Shown here: positions 45,455 through 53,788 of the stretch, piece after piece
Position numbering within the stretch: position 1 is the stretch's first letter
Layout: each line of letters starts with the position of its first letter
Source of the DNA: Novosphingobium sp. PhB165
GTDB taxonomy: Bacteria; Pseudomonadota; Alphaproteobacteria; Sphingomonadales; Sphingomonadaceae
Direction: 5' to 3'
NCBI RefSeq assembly: GCF_004341845.1
Contig: NZ_SLVB01000001.1
Location: 1-64,000, forward strand
Length of the DNA stretch: 64,000 bases
Translations under genes and position numbers: made by a program
Notes under the pieces: model-generated
What the model was told of the DNA's origin: nothing
Database searches by the model: none
The model's input: only the letters and a program-made list of their open reading frames with translations

Positions 45455-47554
45455 TCAGACTTTCACAGGCTCGCCGGAACCGCGCGGCCCGGTCAGGGCC
45501 TCGTTCTCGATCAGTCCGAAGCCGGCGCTGCCGCTGGGGACTTTGACCAGCGTGTGCGTGATCCGCCGCGCCTCGACATGGTCGCCAAGCTCGACCGCGC
45601 GGGCCAGCCGGTCGATCGAGCGCGAGATGAAGGGCAGGGGGATCGGTCTGGACTGCGCCTCGAAGATGCCCTTGATGCCCGAAGGGAGCTGCTCCTCGCA
45701 GATGTCGAAGAGTTCCTCGAACAGCTTCTCGCCGGGACGAAGGCCGACGAATTCGACCGGCACGTCGATCTCGGGCTGGAGGCCGTAGAGGCGGATCATC
45801 CGATAGGCGAGGTCGACGATCCGGACCGGCTTGCCCATGTCGAGCACGAAGATCGTGCCGCGCTGCGAATTCTGGCTGAGCGCGGCAGAACTGCTCTGGA
45901 GAATGAGCTGCACCGCCTCGCGCACGGTCATGAAGAAGCGCTCGATATCGGGATGGGTCACCGTGAGGGGGCGGCCCTCGCGAAGCTGGCGGTGGAACAG
46001 CGGGACGATCGAGCCGCTCGATCCCAGCACATTGCCGAAGCGCACGGTCATGAAGCGCGGCGCTTCGGTATCGTCGACGCCGCACATGTCGAGCGCCTGC
46101 GCATAGAGTTCGCCCACGCGCTTGGTCGCGCCCATCATGCCCACCGGGTTCACCGCCTTGTCGGTGGAGATCTGCACCATCGCCCGCGCCGAAAACTCGC
46201 AGACGGCGTCGGCGACGATGCGGGTGCCCAGGATATTGGTGTGCACGCCCGCGCAAGGGTTGGTCTCGACGATCGGCACATGCTTGAGCGCGGCGGCGTG
46301 GTAGACGATCGACGGCCGGTGCTTTTCGAATACCCGGCGCACGTCGTCCCGCTCGCGCACGTTGCAGAGTTCGGGCTGGATATCGAGGTCCGGGAACTGC
46401 TCGCGCAGTTTCATCTCGGCGGCGTAAAGGTGAAATTCACTATGTTCGAGCAGGACCAGACGCGACGGGCGGAAGCTTGCAAGCTGCCAGCACAGTTCGC
46501 CGCCGATAGTGCCGCCCGCGCCGGTCACCAGCACGCATTTTCCGGTGATCTGGCTCGTGATCTGCTCGCCCTCTAGCGTGAATTCGCTGCGGCCCAGCAG
46601 GTCCTTGACCGAAAGCTCGTCCGGCGCGGCGCCGTGGCCGCGCTGGAGAATATGGCTCCAGCCGTCGCGAATGCGCGAGAGTTCCAGTCCCAACTGGCGC
46701 GAGCGTGAGGTCAGCCGCGCCATTTCGCGGTTGGATAGGTCGGTGCCGTCATCGCAGGCGATCACCAGCGAGGGGCGGCGGCCCTGAAGTTCCAGTTCCT
46801 CCACCGCGAGTGAAAGATCCTCGTGCGTGCCCAGCACCGGCACTTTGGAGATCTGGAGCAGGGTGTCGTTCGATGCCGGCAGCAGGATGCCGACGACCGA
46901 GAGCGAGGGCGTGCTCTCGCGCTTCAGCATCTCGATGATCGACAGGGCCCAGTCGGACGATCCCACCAGCAGCGCCCGGCGCAAGTCGCGGCCTTGGGCG
47001 GCAAGGGGGAGGGCTCTGCCGGTCTGTGAAAGCTTCTCGCGCAGGGCGCGCCGCGAACCACGCACGGCGAAGAGCACGGTAATTGCAAAGAGCCACTGCG
47101 CCAGCGCGATCTGCGCAAGCTGGGGGCGTTCGGCGTGGACGCCGGGAACCAACAGGATCGCCGCCCAGCCGAGCCCGAAAGCCGGCAGCGTCAGCAGCGC
47201 AAGCTGCATCGCGTGCGAAAAGCTGAAATAGCGCCAGCTGCGCCGATAGATCCCGGCCGTATAGAAGCAGCCGATGGCCAGCGCGGCGAAGACGAGGATC
47301 GCGGCCAGGTGCCCGTCCGAGCGGGGAAAGCCGGTGCGGCCGATAAACAGGAAGGCCAGTCCCAGCGTCGTTGCCAGCACCAGGAAGTCGACCAGCATGA
47401 GCACGGTGTTGCGGAATGTGCGGCGAAGGCTGAACTGCGCGATCGAGGAGCGGGAGCGCGGTGCCCTCGGCCCCAGTTTTCGCACGCGCAGGAACGTATT
47501 GGCCGAGCCTCCGGCCATGTTCGAGGCAGTGGATCCTGCGACGGTTTGGTTCAT
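45455..47554 (-). CDS. Membrane-bound UDP-sugar 4,6-dehydratase (WbpM/CapD/PglF-like)
   Basis: The 699-residue protein has four N-terminal membrane helices (residues 50-165), a linker Rossmann-like domain, then an SDR domain: NAD motif VLVTGAGGTIGGELCW at 341-356, and the variant catalytic set of this family, STDKAVNPVGMMGATKR (Ser463, Met474 in place of Tyr, Lys478). It forms UDP-4-keto-6-deoxy-N-acetylhexosamine from UDP-GlcNAc at the inner membrane. It heads the operon with the DegT aminotransferase and a sulfotransferase. Confidence 0.92.
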   Translation of the reverse strand: MNQTVAGSTASNMAGGSANTFLRVRKLGPRAPRSRSSIAQFSLRRTFRNTVLMLVDFLVLATTLGLAFLFIGRTGFPRSDGHLAAILVFAALAIGCFYTAGIYRRSWRYFSFSHAMQLALLTLPAFGLGWAAILLVPGVHAERPQLAQIALAQWLFAITVLFAVRGSRRALREKLSQTGRALPLAAQGRDLRRALLVGSSDWALSIIEMLKRESTPSLSVVGILLPASNDTLLQISKVPVLGTHEDLSLAVEELELQGRRPSLVIACDDGTDLSNREMARLTSRSRQLGLELSRIRDGWSHILQRGHGAAPDELSVKDLLGRSEFTLEGEQITSQITGKCVLVTGAGGTIGGELCWQLASFRPSRLVLLEHSEFHLYAAEMKLREQFPDLDIQPELCNVRERDDVRRVFEKHRPSIVYHAAALKHVPIVETNPCAGVHTNILGTRIVADAVCEFSARAMVQISTDKAVNPVGMMGATKRVGELYAQALDMCGVDDTEAPRFMTVRFGNVLGSSGSIVPLFHRQLREGRPLTVTHPDIERFFMTVREAVQLILQSSSAALSQNSQRGTIFVLDMGKPVRIVDLAYRMIRLYGLQPEIDVPVEFVGLRPGEKLFEELFDICEEQLPSGIKGIFEAQSRPIPLPFISRSIDRLARAVELGDHVEARRITHTLVKVPSGSAGFGLIENEALTGPRGSGEPVKV

Positions 47555-47953
47555 TGCGTCAGCCTTCGCGGGTTGCTTGTGGCGAAGTGGTTTTCTTCTG
47601 CGAAGGCTGTGTTGACCCGCTCGCAGCAACTAACTGTCTACCGGTGAACGTCGGGTCACGCATGTATTCATGAAGTCATCAGCCGGAATTGCCGCCCTCT
47701 TCGGTAATAGGGGGAGGTATACACTTGCTGGGTCAGGGCCGGTCTCAAATGGTTCGAATGGGCCACAGGATTGTGATCCCTAAATCGCCCGACCTTATCT
47801 CTAAGGGCTATCAGCCGATTAGGAACTTGCGGTCGGCGCGGCCGGGCTCATCATCAGGGACACCGCTGGGATGTATGGGGCTCCCGAAAATGGCCGATGT
47901 GATGATCTTGAATTTCTTGCCGATCATTCACCCCGGGGGGGCTTGAGCAAGCC
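47555..47953. other. Divergent intergenic region
   Basis: About 400 bases between the dehydratase gene (minus) and a glycosyltransferase gene (plus), likely holding promoters for both operons. It contains TAAGGGCTAT near 47804-47813, also found ahead of the exporter gene near 43275. An 85-codon open frame across it has no Shine-Dalgarno and no recognisable content, so I do not call it a gene. Confidence 0.4.
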
Positions 47954-49207
47954 ATGAAAGTTCTCGTTCTCTCCAGCCTTGCCTACTCGCTCACCAATTT
48001 CCGGGGGGCGCTGCTGCGCGAGCTGAAAGCCAATGGACACCACGTCGTGGCCGTCGCGCCGGACGGCAATGCGGCGGTCGAGGCGGAGCTTGCGAACTGG
48101 GGCGTGGGCTTCCGGATCGTGCCGATGGACCGTACCGGCACCAGCCTGATCGGCGATGCCGCGCTACTGGCGGCTTACACGCGGCTAATGGTGGCCGAGA
48201 AGCCGGACCTCGTGCTGGCCTATACCCAGAAACCGATCATCTACGGCGGCATCGCCGCGCGCCTGATGTGCGTGCCGCGCTTCTACGCGATGATGTCGGG
48301 GCTGGGGTACGTGTTCAGCGAGGCCGCCGCCCATCGCCGGCTGCTGCGCCGCGCGGTCGCCCGTCTTTACCGCGAGGCGGTGCGCCGGGCGCGCGGGGTC
48401 TTCGTGTTCAACGCCGATGACCGGCAGGACATGATCGACCTTGGCATCGTGCACGAGCATCAGAACGTGGTGCGCGTGCCGGGCTCGGGCGTGGATCTTG
48501 AGCGGTTCGCTCTGGCGCCGCTGCCGCGCGGCCGGATGCGGTTCCTGCTGGTGGGACGGCTGATGCGCGACAAGGGCGTGCAGGAATTCCTGGAAGCGGC
48601 GGCCCTGATCCGGCGGGACCACGCGGATGTCGAATTCTGTATCCTGGGCCACTACGAAACCGCCAATCCTACCGGGATCGACGAAGTGGAATGTGCGCGT
48701 CTCTCGCGCCAGTTTCCGGTCCAATTCATTCCCGGCACGTCCGACGTGCGGCCCTACCTGGCCAGTTGCTCGGTCTTCGTGCTGCCCTCCTACTACCGCG
48801 AGGGTCTGCCGCGCACGATCCTTGAGGCGATGGCGACCGGCCGCCCGGTCATCACCACCGACATGCCCGGCTGCCGCGATCCGATCATCGAGGGCGAGAA
48901 CGGCTTTCTGATATCTCCGCGCGACACGGCGGCGCTGCGCCGGGCGATGCAGCGTTTCATCGACGATCCCGAGCTGGTGGCGCGCATGGGTGCCCGGTCC
49001 CGCTCTCTTGCCGAGAAGGTCTACGACGTGCGCAAGGTGAACCACCAGCTGCTGGATGAGATGGACCTGCTGCGGGAGCCGTGGAATGTGCCGGATGCAG
49101 TCTCCGCCGCGCGCGGGGTGGATGCCGATGCACCACTTGTCGGCACGCCGATGGCCAAGGCACCCCGCGAGGGCGGCACCGGCCCCTCGCAAGTCGCGGC
49201 GGGCTGA
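47954..49207 (+). CDS. GT4-family glycosyltransferase, PglA-like
   Basis: The 417-residue enzyme opens MKVLVLSSLAYSLTNFRGAL and has VAEKPDLVLAYTQKPIIYGG and YAMMSGLGYVFSE, the N-terminal pattern of PglA/CapM-type transferases that add the second sugar to undecaprenyl-linked bacillosamine-type sugars. The donor region reads LLVGRLMRDKGVQEFLEAA and PSYYREGLPRTILEAMATGR. This fits an initiating sugar made by the dehydratase/aminotransferase pair upstream. It leads an operon with a formyltransferase and a deacetylase. Confidence 0.9.
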   Translation: MKVLVLSSLAYSLTNFRGALLRELKANGHHVVAVAPDGNAAVEAELANWGVGFRIVPMDRTGTSLIGDAALLAAYTRLMVAEKPDLVLAYTQKPIIYGGIAARLMCVPRFYAMMSGLGYVFSEAAAHRRLLRRAVARLYREAVRRARGVFVFNADDRQDMIDLGIVHEHQNVVRVPGSGVDLERFALAPLPRGRMRFLLVGRLMRDKGVQEFLEAAALIRRDHADVEFCILGHYETANPTGIDEVECARLSRQFPVQFIPGTSDVRPYLASCSVFVLPSYYREGLPRTILEAMATGRPVITTDMPGCRDPIIEGENGFLISPRDTAALRRAMQRFIDDPELVARMGARSRSLAEKVYDVRKVNHQLLDEMDLLREPWNVPDAVSAARGVDADAPLVGTPMAKAPREGGTGPSQVAAG

Positions 49208-49213
49208 CGGGCC

Positions 49214-50131
49214 ATGGAAACGCAGGCGATGCGGGCGGTCGTTGTCGGAGCGGTCGGCAGCACGGCGGTACTGGTGGAGGAACTGGCGGCGGCGGCCGGA
49301 TGGGTGCTTCCGCTGGTGGTGACCTTGCCGCCGGAACTGCACAAGCGGCATTCCGACCTTGTGGACCTCTCACCCCTTGCCGCGCATGCGGGCGCCCTGT
49401 TGGCGACGGCGGCGCGGACCAACGATCCCGAAACGCTCCTGCTCGTGCGCGCGGCCAAGCCCGACTACGTGTTCGTGGTCGGCTGGTCGCAGCTTTGCAG
49501 TTCCGATTTCCTCGGGATCGCCGCGAAGGGATCGATCGGCTATCACCCGGCACCGCTGCCGCGCCTGCGCGGGCGGGCGGCGATCCCGTGGACGATCCTG
49601 CTGGACGAGCCGATTTCGGCATCCAGCCTGTTCTGGATCGGCGCGGGTACCGATGACGGCGATATCCTTGCCCAGCAGTACTTCCACGTCGCGCGCGATG
49701 AAACCGCGCAGGGCCTCTATGACAAGCACATGGACGCGCTGCGCACGATGCTGCGCGGGCTGTTGCCCCGGCTCGCGGCGGGCGAGCAGCCGCGCACGGC
49801 GCAGGACGAGCGCTACGCCACCTGGGCGACCAGGCGCACGGCGGCGGATGGCGCGATAGACTGGCGCCAGTCGGCGGTCGCGATCGATCGGCTGGTGCGC
49901 GCGGTGGGGCGGCCCTATCCCGGCGCCTTCACGCGGCTGGGAGACCGCCGGATCACGGTGTGGTCCTCACGGCTGGCGGCCGGGAGCGAGCGCCACCACG
50001 CGCTTCCGGGCCAGATCGTCTCCCGGCAAGGCATGGTGCTCACCGTCCAGACGGGGGAGGGGCTGCTGGACCTTGTGGAGTGGGAGATCGAGGGCAGGCT
50101 GCCCCCGCTTCACGCGATCCTGGAGGGATAG
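49214..50131 (+). CDS. Formyltransferase-family enzyme, probable sugar N-formyltransferase
   Basis: The 305-residue protein has a Rossmann lead (RAVVVGAVGSTAVLVEELA) and the formyl-transfer motif GSIGYHPAPLPRLRGRAAIP with His111; the Asn two residues before that His in methionyl-tRNA formyltransferase is Gly here, as in a known subgroup with RGR after the loop. Catalytic Asp147 is in GTDDGDI. A C-terminal Fmt_C-like domain follows. It would use N10-formyl-tetrahydrofolate to formylate an amino sugar. It is separated by three bases from the PIG-L deacetylase gene. Confidence 0.82.
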   Translation: METQAMRAVVVGAVGSTAVLVEELAAAAGWVLPLVVTLPPELHKRHSDLVDLSPLAAHAGALLATAARTNDPETLLLVRAAKPDYVFVVGWSQLCSSDFLGIAAKGSIGYHPAPLPRLRGRAAIPWTILLDEPISASSLFWIGAGTDDGDILAQQYFHVARDETAQGLYDKHMDALRTMLRGLLPRLAAGEQPRTAQDERYATWATRRTAADGAIDWRQSAVAIDRLVRAVGRPYPGAFTRLGDRRITVWSSRLAAGSERHHALPGQIVSRQGMVLTVQTGEGLLDLVEWEIEGRLPPLHAILEG

Positions 50132-50134
50132 ACC

Positions 50135-50836
50135 TTGGTCGGCCTTCCGGGCACGGGCTTGCACCATTACGGCAAAGTGCTGGTCATCGCGCCGCATCCG
50201 GATGACGAAGTGCTCGGCTGCGGCGGCACGATGGCGCGCATGGCCGAGGAGGGGCTCGATGTGCAGGTGGCCGTCGTCACGACGGGCCGCCCGCCGGCAT
50301 TCAGCGAGGAATCCGTCGCTCAGGTGCAGGCCGAGATGCGCCGGGCCCATGCCCATCTGGGCGTGAGTCAGGCGCACATGCTGGGCCTGCCCGCTGCGGC
50401 GCTCGATACGTTGCCGGCGGCCGAGATCAATGCCGCCATCGGCCAACTCGTGCGCGAAGTGCGGCCCGATACGCTGTTCCTGCCCTTTCTGGGGGACATC
50501 CATCAGGATCACCAGCTTACCTTTCTGGGCGCCATGGTGGCTGCTCGCCCGCGTGACCGCCGGGTTCCGTCGCGCGTGCTGTGCTACGAGACGCTTTCCG
50601 AAACGAACTGGTACGCGGCGCCGATGACGCCTGCGTTCGTTCCCAACGTCCATATCGACATCGCATCGACGCTGACGCGCAAACTGGAAGCCTTCGCTAT
50701 GTTCGAAAGTCAGGTGAAGGCGTTCCCCGATGAGCGCTCCCTCACCACGATAGAGTCTCTGGCCCGGCTGCGCGGTTCCAGCGTGTTTGCCGAGGCTGCC
50801 GAGGCCTTCATGCTGGTGCGCGCGATCGAGCGCTGA
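50135..50836 (+). CDS. PIG-L/LmbE-family deacetylase
   Basis: TTG 50135, preceded by GGAGGG, gives 233 residues. The zinc motif APHPDDEVLGCGGTMARM lies at residues 19-36 (His21, Asp24), with the third ligand in GDIHQDHQLTF. These enzymes remove N-acetyl groups from sugars. Together with the upstream formyltransferase it suggests exchange of an N-acetyl for an N-formyl group on one polymer sugar. It is the last gene of the operon. Confidence 0.9.
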   Translation: MVGLPGTGLHHYGKVLVIAPHPDDEVLGCGGTMARMAEEGLDVQVAVVTTGRPPAFSEESVAQVQAEMRRAHAHLGVSQAHMLGLPAAALDTLPAAEINAAIGQLVREVRPDTLFLPFLGDIHQDHQLTFLGAMVAARPRDRRVPSRVLCYETLSETNWYAAPMTPAFVPNVHIDIASTLTRKLEAFAMFESQVKAFPDERSLTTIESLARLRGSSVFAEAAEAFMLVRAIER

Positions 50837-50938
50837 CCCTGTTGTTTGGGGTGCCTGCCAGCGCCACGGCGGTTCATCGCGTGGTCAGAAGAAATCACTT
50901 TTACTTTTATGGTGACTTTAAATGACCGGATAATACTT

Positions 50939-50966
50939 GCTTAGTGCCCACTTGTGCACACTAAGC
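50939..50966. repeat. 8-bp inverted repeat after the deacetylase gene
   Basis: GCTTAGTG and its complement CACTAAGC are separated by 12 bases. There is no following T-run, so a protein-binding site is as likely as a terminator. It lies 100 bases after the end of the PIG-L gene. Confidence 0.4.
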
Positions 50967-51430
50967 GGACGTACGCTGTCCTCTTTTTGAAGCTTGCCGT
51001 CCGGCCCTCGCGACTTGGTGAAGAATGATCGAATGGCGGCACTGATTCGGGTTGGTTAGCTGACATGGCGGAGCAACCACCGCGTCCCGAATGATCTGAA
51101 CCGCCGCATACGTCCCATCATTTGGGCTTCGCGATGCGCTCCATCGGATGGAGTGGGCGCGTCCTTTGGGGCAATTCGGGCCTCTACAACGGACGAACGG
51201 GGTTCCCGTAGCCCGGCGCAACCCACCAAGTTTCAAGCGAATTTTCGAGAAAACCGGCCACGCCATGGCCCTTCCGAACGATCAGGCGAAGGTTTTGGGC
51301 GCCGAGTCGATGGCGGATTTTCCCCACTTCTCAGGGAAAGGGGCCGCGCACAGGCGGTTGAAAGTGCGAAACTGACAGGATTTAACGACCGCCGGACTGT
51401 GTGCACAAGGATTCAGTTCTCGCTAAATCA

Positions 51431-51457
51431 ATGATTAAAAACGATATTTTTAATCAT
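51431..51457. promoter_or_regulatory. AT-rich perfect palindrome, candidate operator
   Basis: ATGATTAAAAA and its complement flank a 5-base loop (CGATA), 11 bp perfect on each side. This is exceptional in such GC-rich DNA. It is followed at once by a second small inverted repeat (CTACCT/AGGTAG, 51458-51475). It lies about 400 bases before the LuxR-type gene, so it could be a regulator-binding site or a hairpin in the leader. Confidence 0.5.
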
Positions 51458-51859
51458 CTACCTATTTCGAGGTAGTGCGCCCGGGAAACGAGCAGGTTTC
51501 GGGGGTGTCGGCCAATGAAAATGTTGAAACCCTTAAGCAAACTCCTGCGGGAACGCGGATTTTCTGACTTGTCCCAATCTGGACTACCCATTTTCTCATA
51601 CTTTACGCCCTCTCGACTTGAACTGCCGGATATGTTTTAAGGAGATGCACCTATGTTGTGGGGTTTGAAGGGGCATTGGAGGGGGAGCACCAGTCCATCT
51701 GGTCAACCACCAATTGTCATACGTGTATTCTCCCGACCAAAACGGGCGAATTCGCCTATCCTTGATCATCCTCCGGCATGATGTCGACGGAGCAATCCGT
51801 CTCAAACAACAAGCATACATTGGGTCGTCCGTATTTCCGGGTTTCAGGAGAGAAAGACG

Positions 51860-52597
51860 ATGGCGAATTTTGAAGAAGTATGTGTCTCCATTGTGGGATT
51901 CAATTCACTCGTTCGCGAGGGGATCTGCAAGATCCTCGACAAATGCGAGTTCCGTTGCGGCCGCTTTTACCGTGACTGCGACGACCTTATGGCTGAGGAC
52001 GCAGGCGCGAACCTGGGGCTGACCATTTTCGATATGGGGCATTGCGACGATCTGCTTGGCTGTCTGGCCACGCTGAAGGAACGCCACCCTTACATGCGGG
52101 CCGTTTTGCTCGCCGATGAGTTCGAGTTCGGCCAGATGGTCGATGCCTTCCAGTTGGGCGCTCATGCCTATCTGCTGAAGGAGATCGGCGCGGAGCCACT
52201 GATAGAATCCCTGCGGCTGGTCAATCAGGGCGAGAAAGTCCTGCCTAGCGCGCTGCTTCAGCATCTTCCGCAGAAGCAGGCCATTGCCGAAGGACAGGCA
52301 GATGTGCAGGTCCAGCTCAGCGAACTGCTCTCAGACCGTGAGATCGACACGCTGCGCTGCCTGGTGATGGGTTATCCCAACAAGGTGATCGCCTATCGCC
52401 TCGACATCAGCGAGGCGACGGTGAAGGTCCACGTCAAGGCGATCCTGCGCAAGTTGATGGTGCAGAACCGCACGCAAGCGGCGATCTGGGCCGTCAATCA
52501 GGGCCTCGTCACGCAGGCGGGGGATTTTCAGGCTGCGGAGTACGTGCCCGCTGCCGAAGAAGTGGTTCGTCCGGCAACGCTTGCCTACGCTCGCTAG
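51860..52597 (+). CDS. LuxR/NarL-type regulator with degenerate receiver domain
   Basis: The 245-residue protein has a receiver-like domain (1-125) and a LuxR helix-turn-helix (LLSDREIDTLRCLVMGYPNK, then VIAYRLDISEATVKVHVKAI). In the receiver the paired acidic residues before LVREG are replaced (SIVGFNSLVREG, normally VDDH), although Asp58 and Lys107 remain, so ordinary phosphorylation is doubtful. AGGAGAG lies about eight bases before the ATG. Lying at the right end of the polysaccharide locus after a long non-coding region, it is a plausible regulator of that locus. Confidence 0.88.
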   Translation: MANFEEVCVSIVGFNSLVREGICKILDKCEFRCGRFYRDCDDLMAEDAGANLGLTIFDMGHCDDLLGCLATLKERHPYMRAVLLADEFEFGQMVDAFQLGAHAYLLKEIGAEPLIESLRLVNQGEKVLPSALLQHLPQKQAIAEGQADVQVQLSELLSDREIDTLRCLVMGYPNKVIAYRLDISEATVKVHVKAILRKLMVQNRTQAAIWAVNQGLVTQAGDFQAAEYVPAAEEVVRPATLAYAR

Positions 52598-52715
52598 GCA
52601 AGCCGGACATGACCCCGGATGCGTTCATCAGAACGTCCATCGGCGCGACAGGTGCGGCCTGCCGCGTCGATGCGTCGCCGGGGAAGGGTATATGATGTGG
52701 GGGTGGCGCAAGCGG

Positions 52716-53687
52716 TCAGCCGCGAGCGCGCACCACGCAGCGGAAACCGATATGGCTGGTGGCCGTATCGATCATTTCGGGATGGCGCGCTGCCGGCCGA
52801 TAACGTTGGCAGTAATTTTCGGCGCAGAGGTGTGAGCCGCCTTTCAGCACCTTGCGCCCGATGCGGACATGCGGCTGCGCGGGATCGAAGCTCTCCTTGA
52901 GCTTGCCGCCGCCCGGGTTTCGAGGCGGATTGCTGACCGCGCAGCACGAACCGCCGGATTTCTTCACGCCGGGTTTCTCGGACCACCAGTCCCGGGTCCA
53001 TTCCCAGGTATTGCCGATCATGTCGTAGAGGCCGTAGCCGTTCGCGGGGAAGGTGCGAACGGGCGACGTGCGCTCCCAGCCGTCCAGACACTGGTTGGCG
53101 AAGGGGAACAGGCCCTGCCAGTAATTGGCCAGCATCCGTCCCTCGGGCGCGAGCTGGTCGCCCCAGGCATAGTCCGCATCTGCGAGACCGCCGCGCGCGG
53201 CAAATTCCCATTCGGCTTCGGTCGGCAAGTCCTTGCCCGCCCACTTCGCATAAGCTTCCGCATCGGCATGGCAGACCTGCACGACCGGATGATCCCAGAG
53301 GTCCAGCGCGTCGATATCGCTTTCGGGGCCGTAGGGGTGGCGCCAGCAGGCGCCGAATTCGTAACGCCACCAGTTGCCCGGGTTCGAGGTGTCGACAGGC
53401 GTTGCCGTCTTGCGGAATACCACCGCGCCGGGCTGCGCCATTTCCGGCAGCATGCCCGGATAGTCCTTCGGATCGGGCGCGATTTCGGCGACGGTGACAT
53501 AGCCGGTCGCCGCGACGAAGCGGGCGAACTCGCGGTTGGTGACCGTCGTCTCGTCTATCCAGAAGGCGTCGACCGCGACCTGCCGGAGCGGCGCCTCTTC
53601 CGGATAGAAACGCTCCGACCCCATGGCGCCCGGGACATGGATCATGCCGAGCAGAGCTTCGCTGCCTTGGGTGAGGGTTTCGGTCAT
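52716..53687 (-). CDS. Formylglycine-generating enzyme (sulfatase-activating, SUMF1 family)
   Basis: The 323-residue protein has the FGE-sulfatase fold throughout: DETTVTNREFARFVAATGY, GKDLPTEAEWEFAARGGL, YDMIGNTWEWTRDWW and GGSHLCAENYCQRYRPAARH. The last holds the paired cysteines Cys288 and Cys293 that bind copper in true formylglycine-generating enzymes, so it is not one of the many FGE-like proteins with other roles. It oxidises the active-site Cys of a type I sulfatase to formylglycine. No sulfatase is in the window. Confidence 0.9.
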   Translation of the reverse strand: MTETLTQGSEALLGMIHVPGAMGSERFYPEEAPLRQVAVDAFWIDETTVTNREFARFVAATGYVTVAEIAPDPKDYPGMLPEMAQPGAVVFRKTATPVDTSNPGNWWRYEFGACWRHPYGPESDIDALDLWDHPVVQVCHADAEAYAKWAGKDLPTEAEWEFAARGGLADADYAWGDQLAPEGRMLANYWQGLFPFANQCLDGWERTSPVRTFPANGYGLYDMIGNTWEWTRDWWSEKPGVKKSGGSCCAVSNPPRNPGGGKLKESFDPAQPHVRIGRKVLKGGSHLCAENYCQRYRPAARHPEMIDTATSHIGFRCVVRARG

Positions 53688-53788
53688 CGCAGTCCTCTCA
53701 ACGGATATTGCATCCGGTTTAGGGCTGCGCCGAAGCTACGCCAAACGCGTATTTTCTTTGCAGCCCTAAACGAAGAACTGAAGGGGCC

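Larger units (their letters stand above)
50837..51859. other. Long non-coding stretch upstream of the LuxR-type regulator
   Basis: About 1 kb without a convincing gene. Open frames at 50961-51266 (minus) and 51148-51375 (plus) lack Shine-Dalgarno sequences and recognisable domains. GC content is clearly lower around 50880-50960 and 51380-51480 than nearby. Inverted repeats are present at 50939-50966, 51431-51457 and 51458-51475. It may hold a large regulatory region, a small RNA or decayed sequence; I see no transposase remnant. Confidence 0.45.

Noticed and set aside
45441-46256. A long N-terminal extension of the DegT aminotransferase overlapping the dehydratase gene
   Set aside because: The extension is an alternative frame of the dehydratase coding sequence; a TTG at 45440 with GGGAGG gives the normal family length.
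47689-47946. An 85-codon frame in the divergent region before the PglA-like gene
   Set aside because: No ribosome-binding site and no protein-like features; it lies in what should be promoter DNA.
50961-51375. Two small open frames in the non-coding stretch before the LuxR-type gene (one per strand)
   Set aside because: No Shine-Dalgarno, no recognisable domain, and they overlap each other; I could not identify a transposase remnant either.
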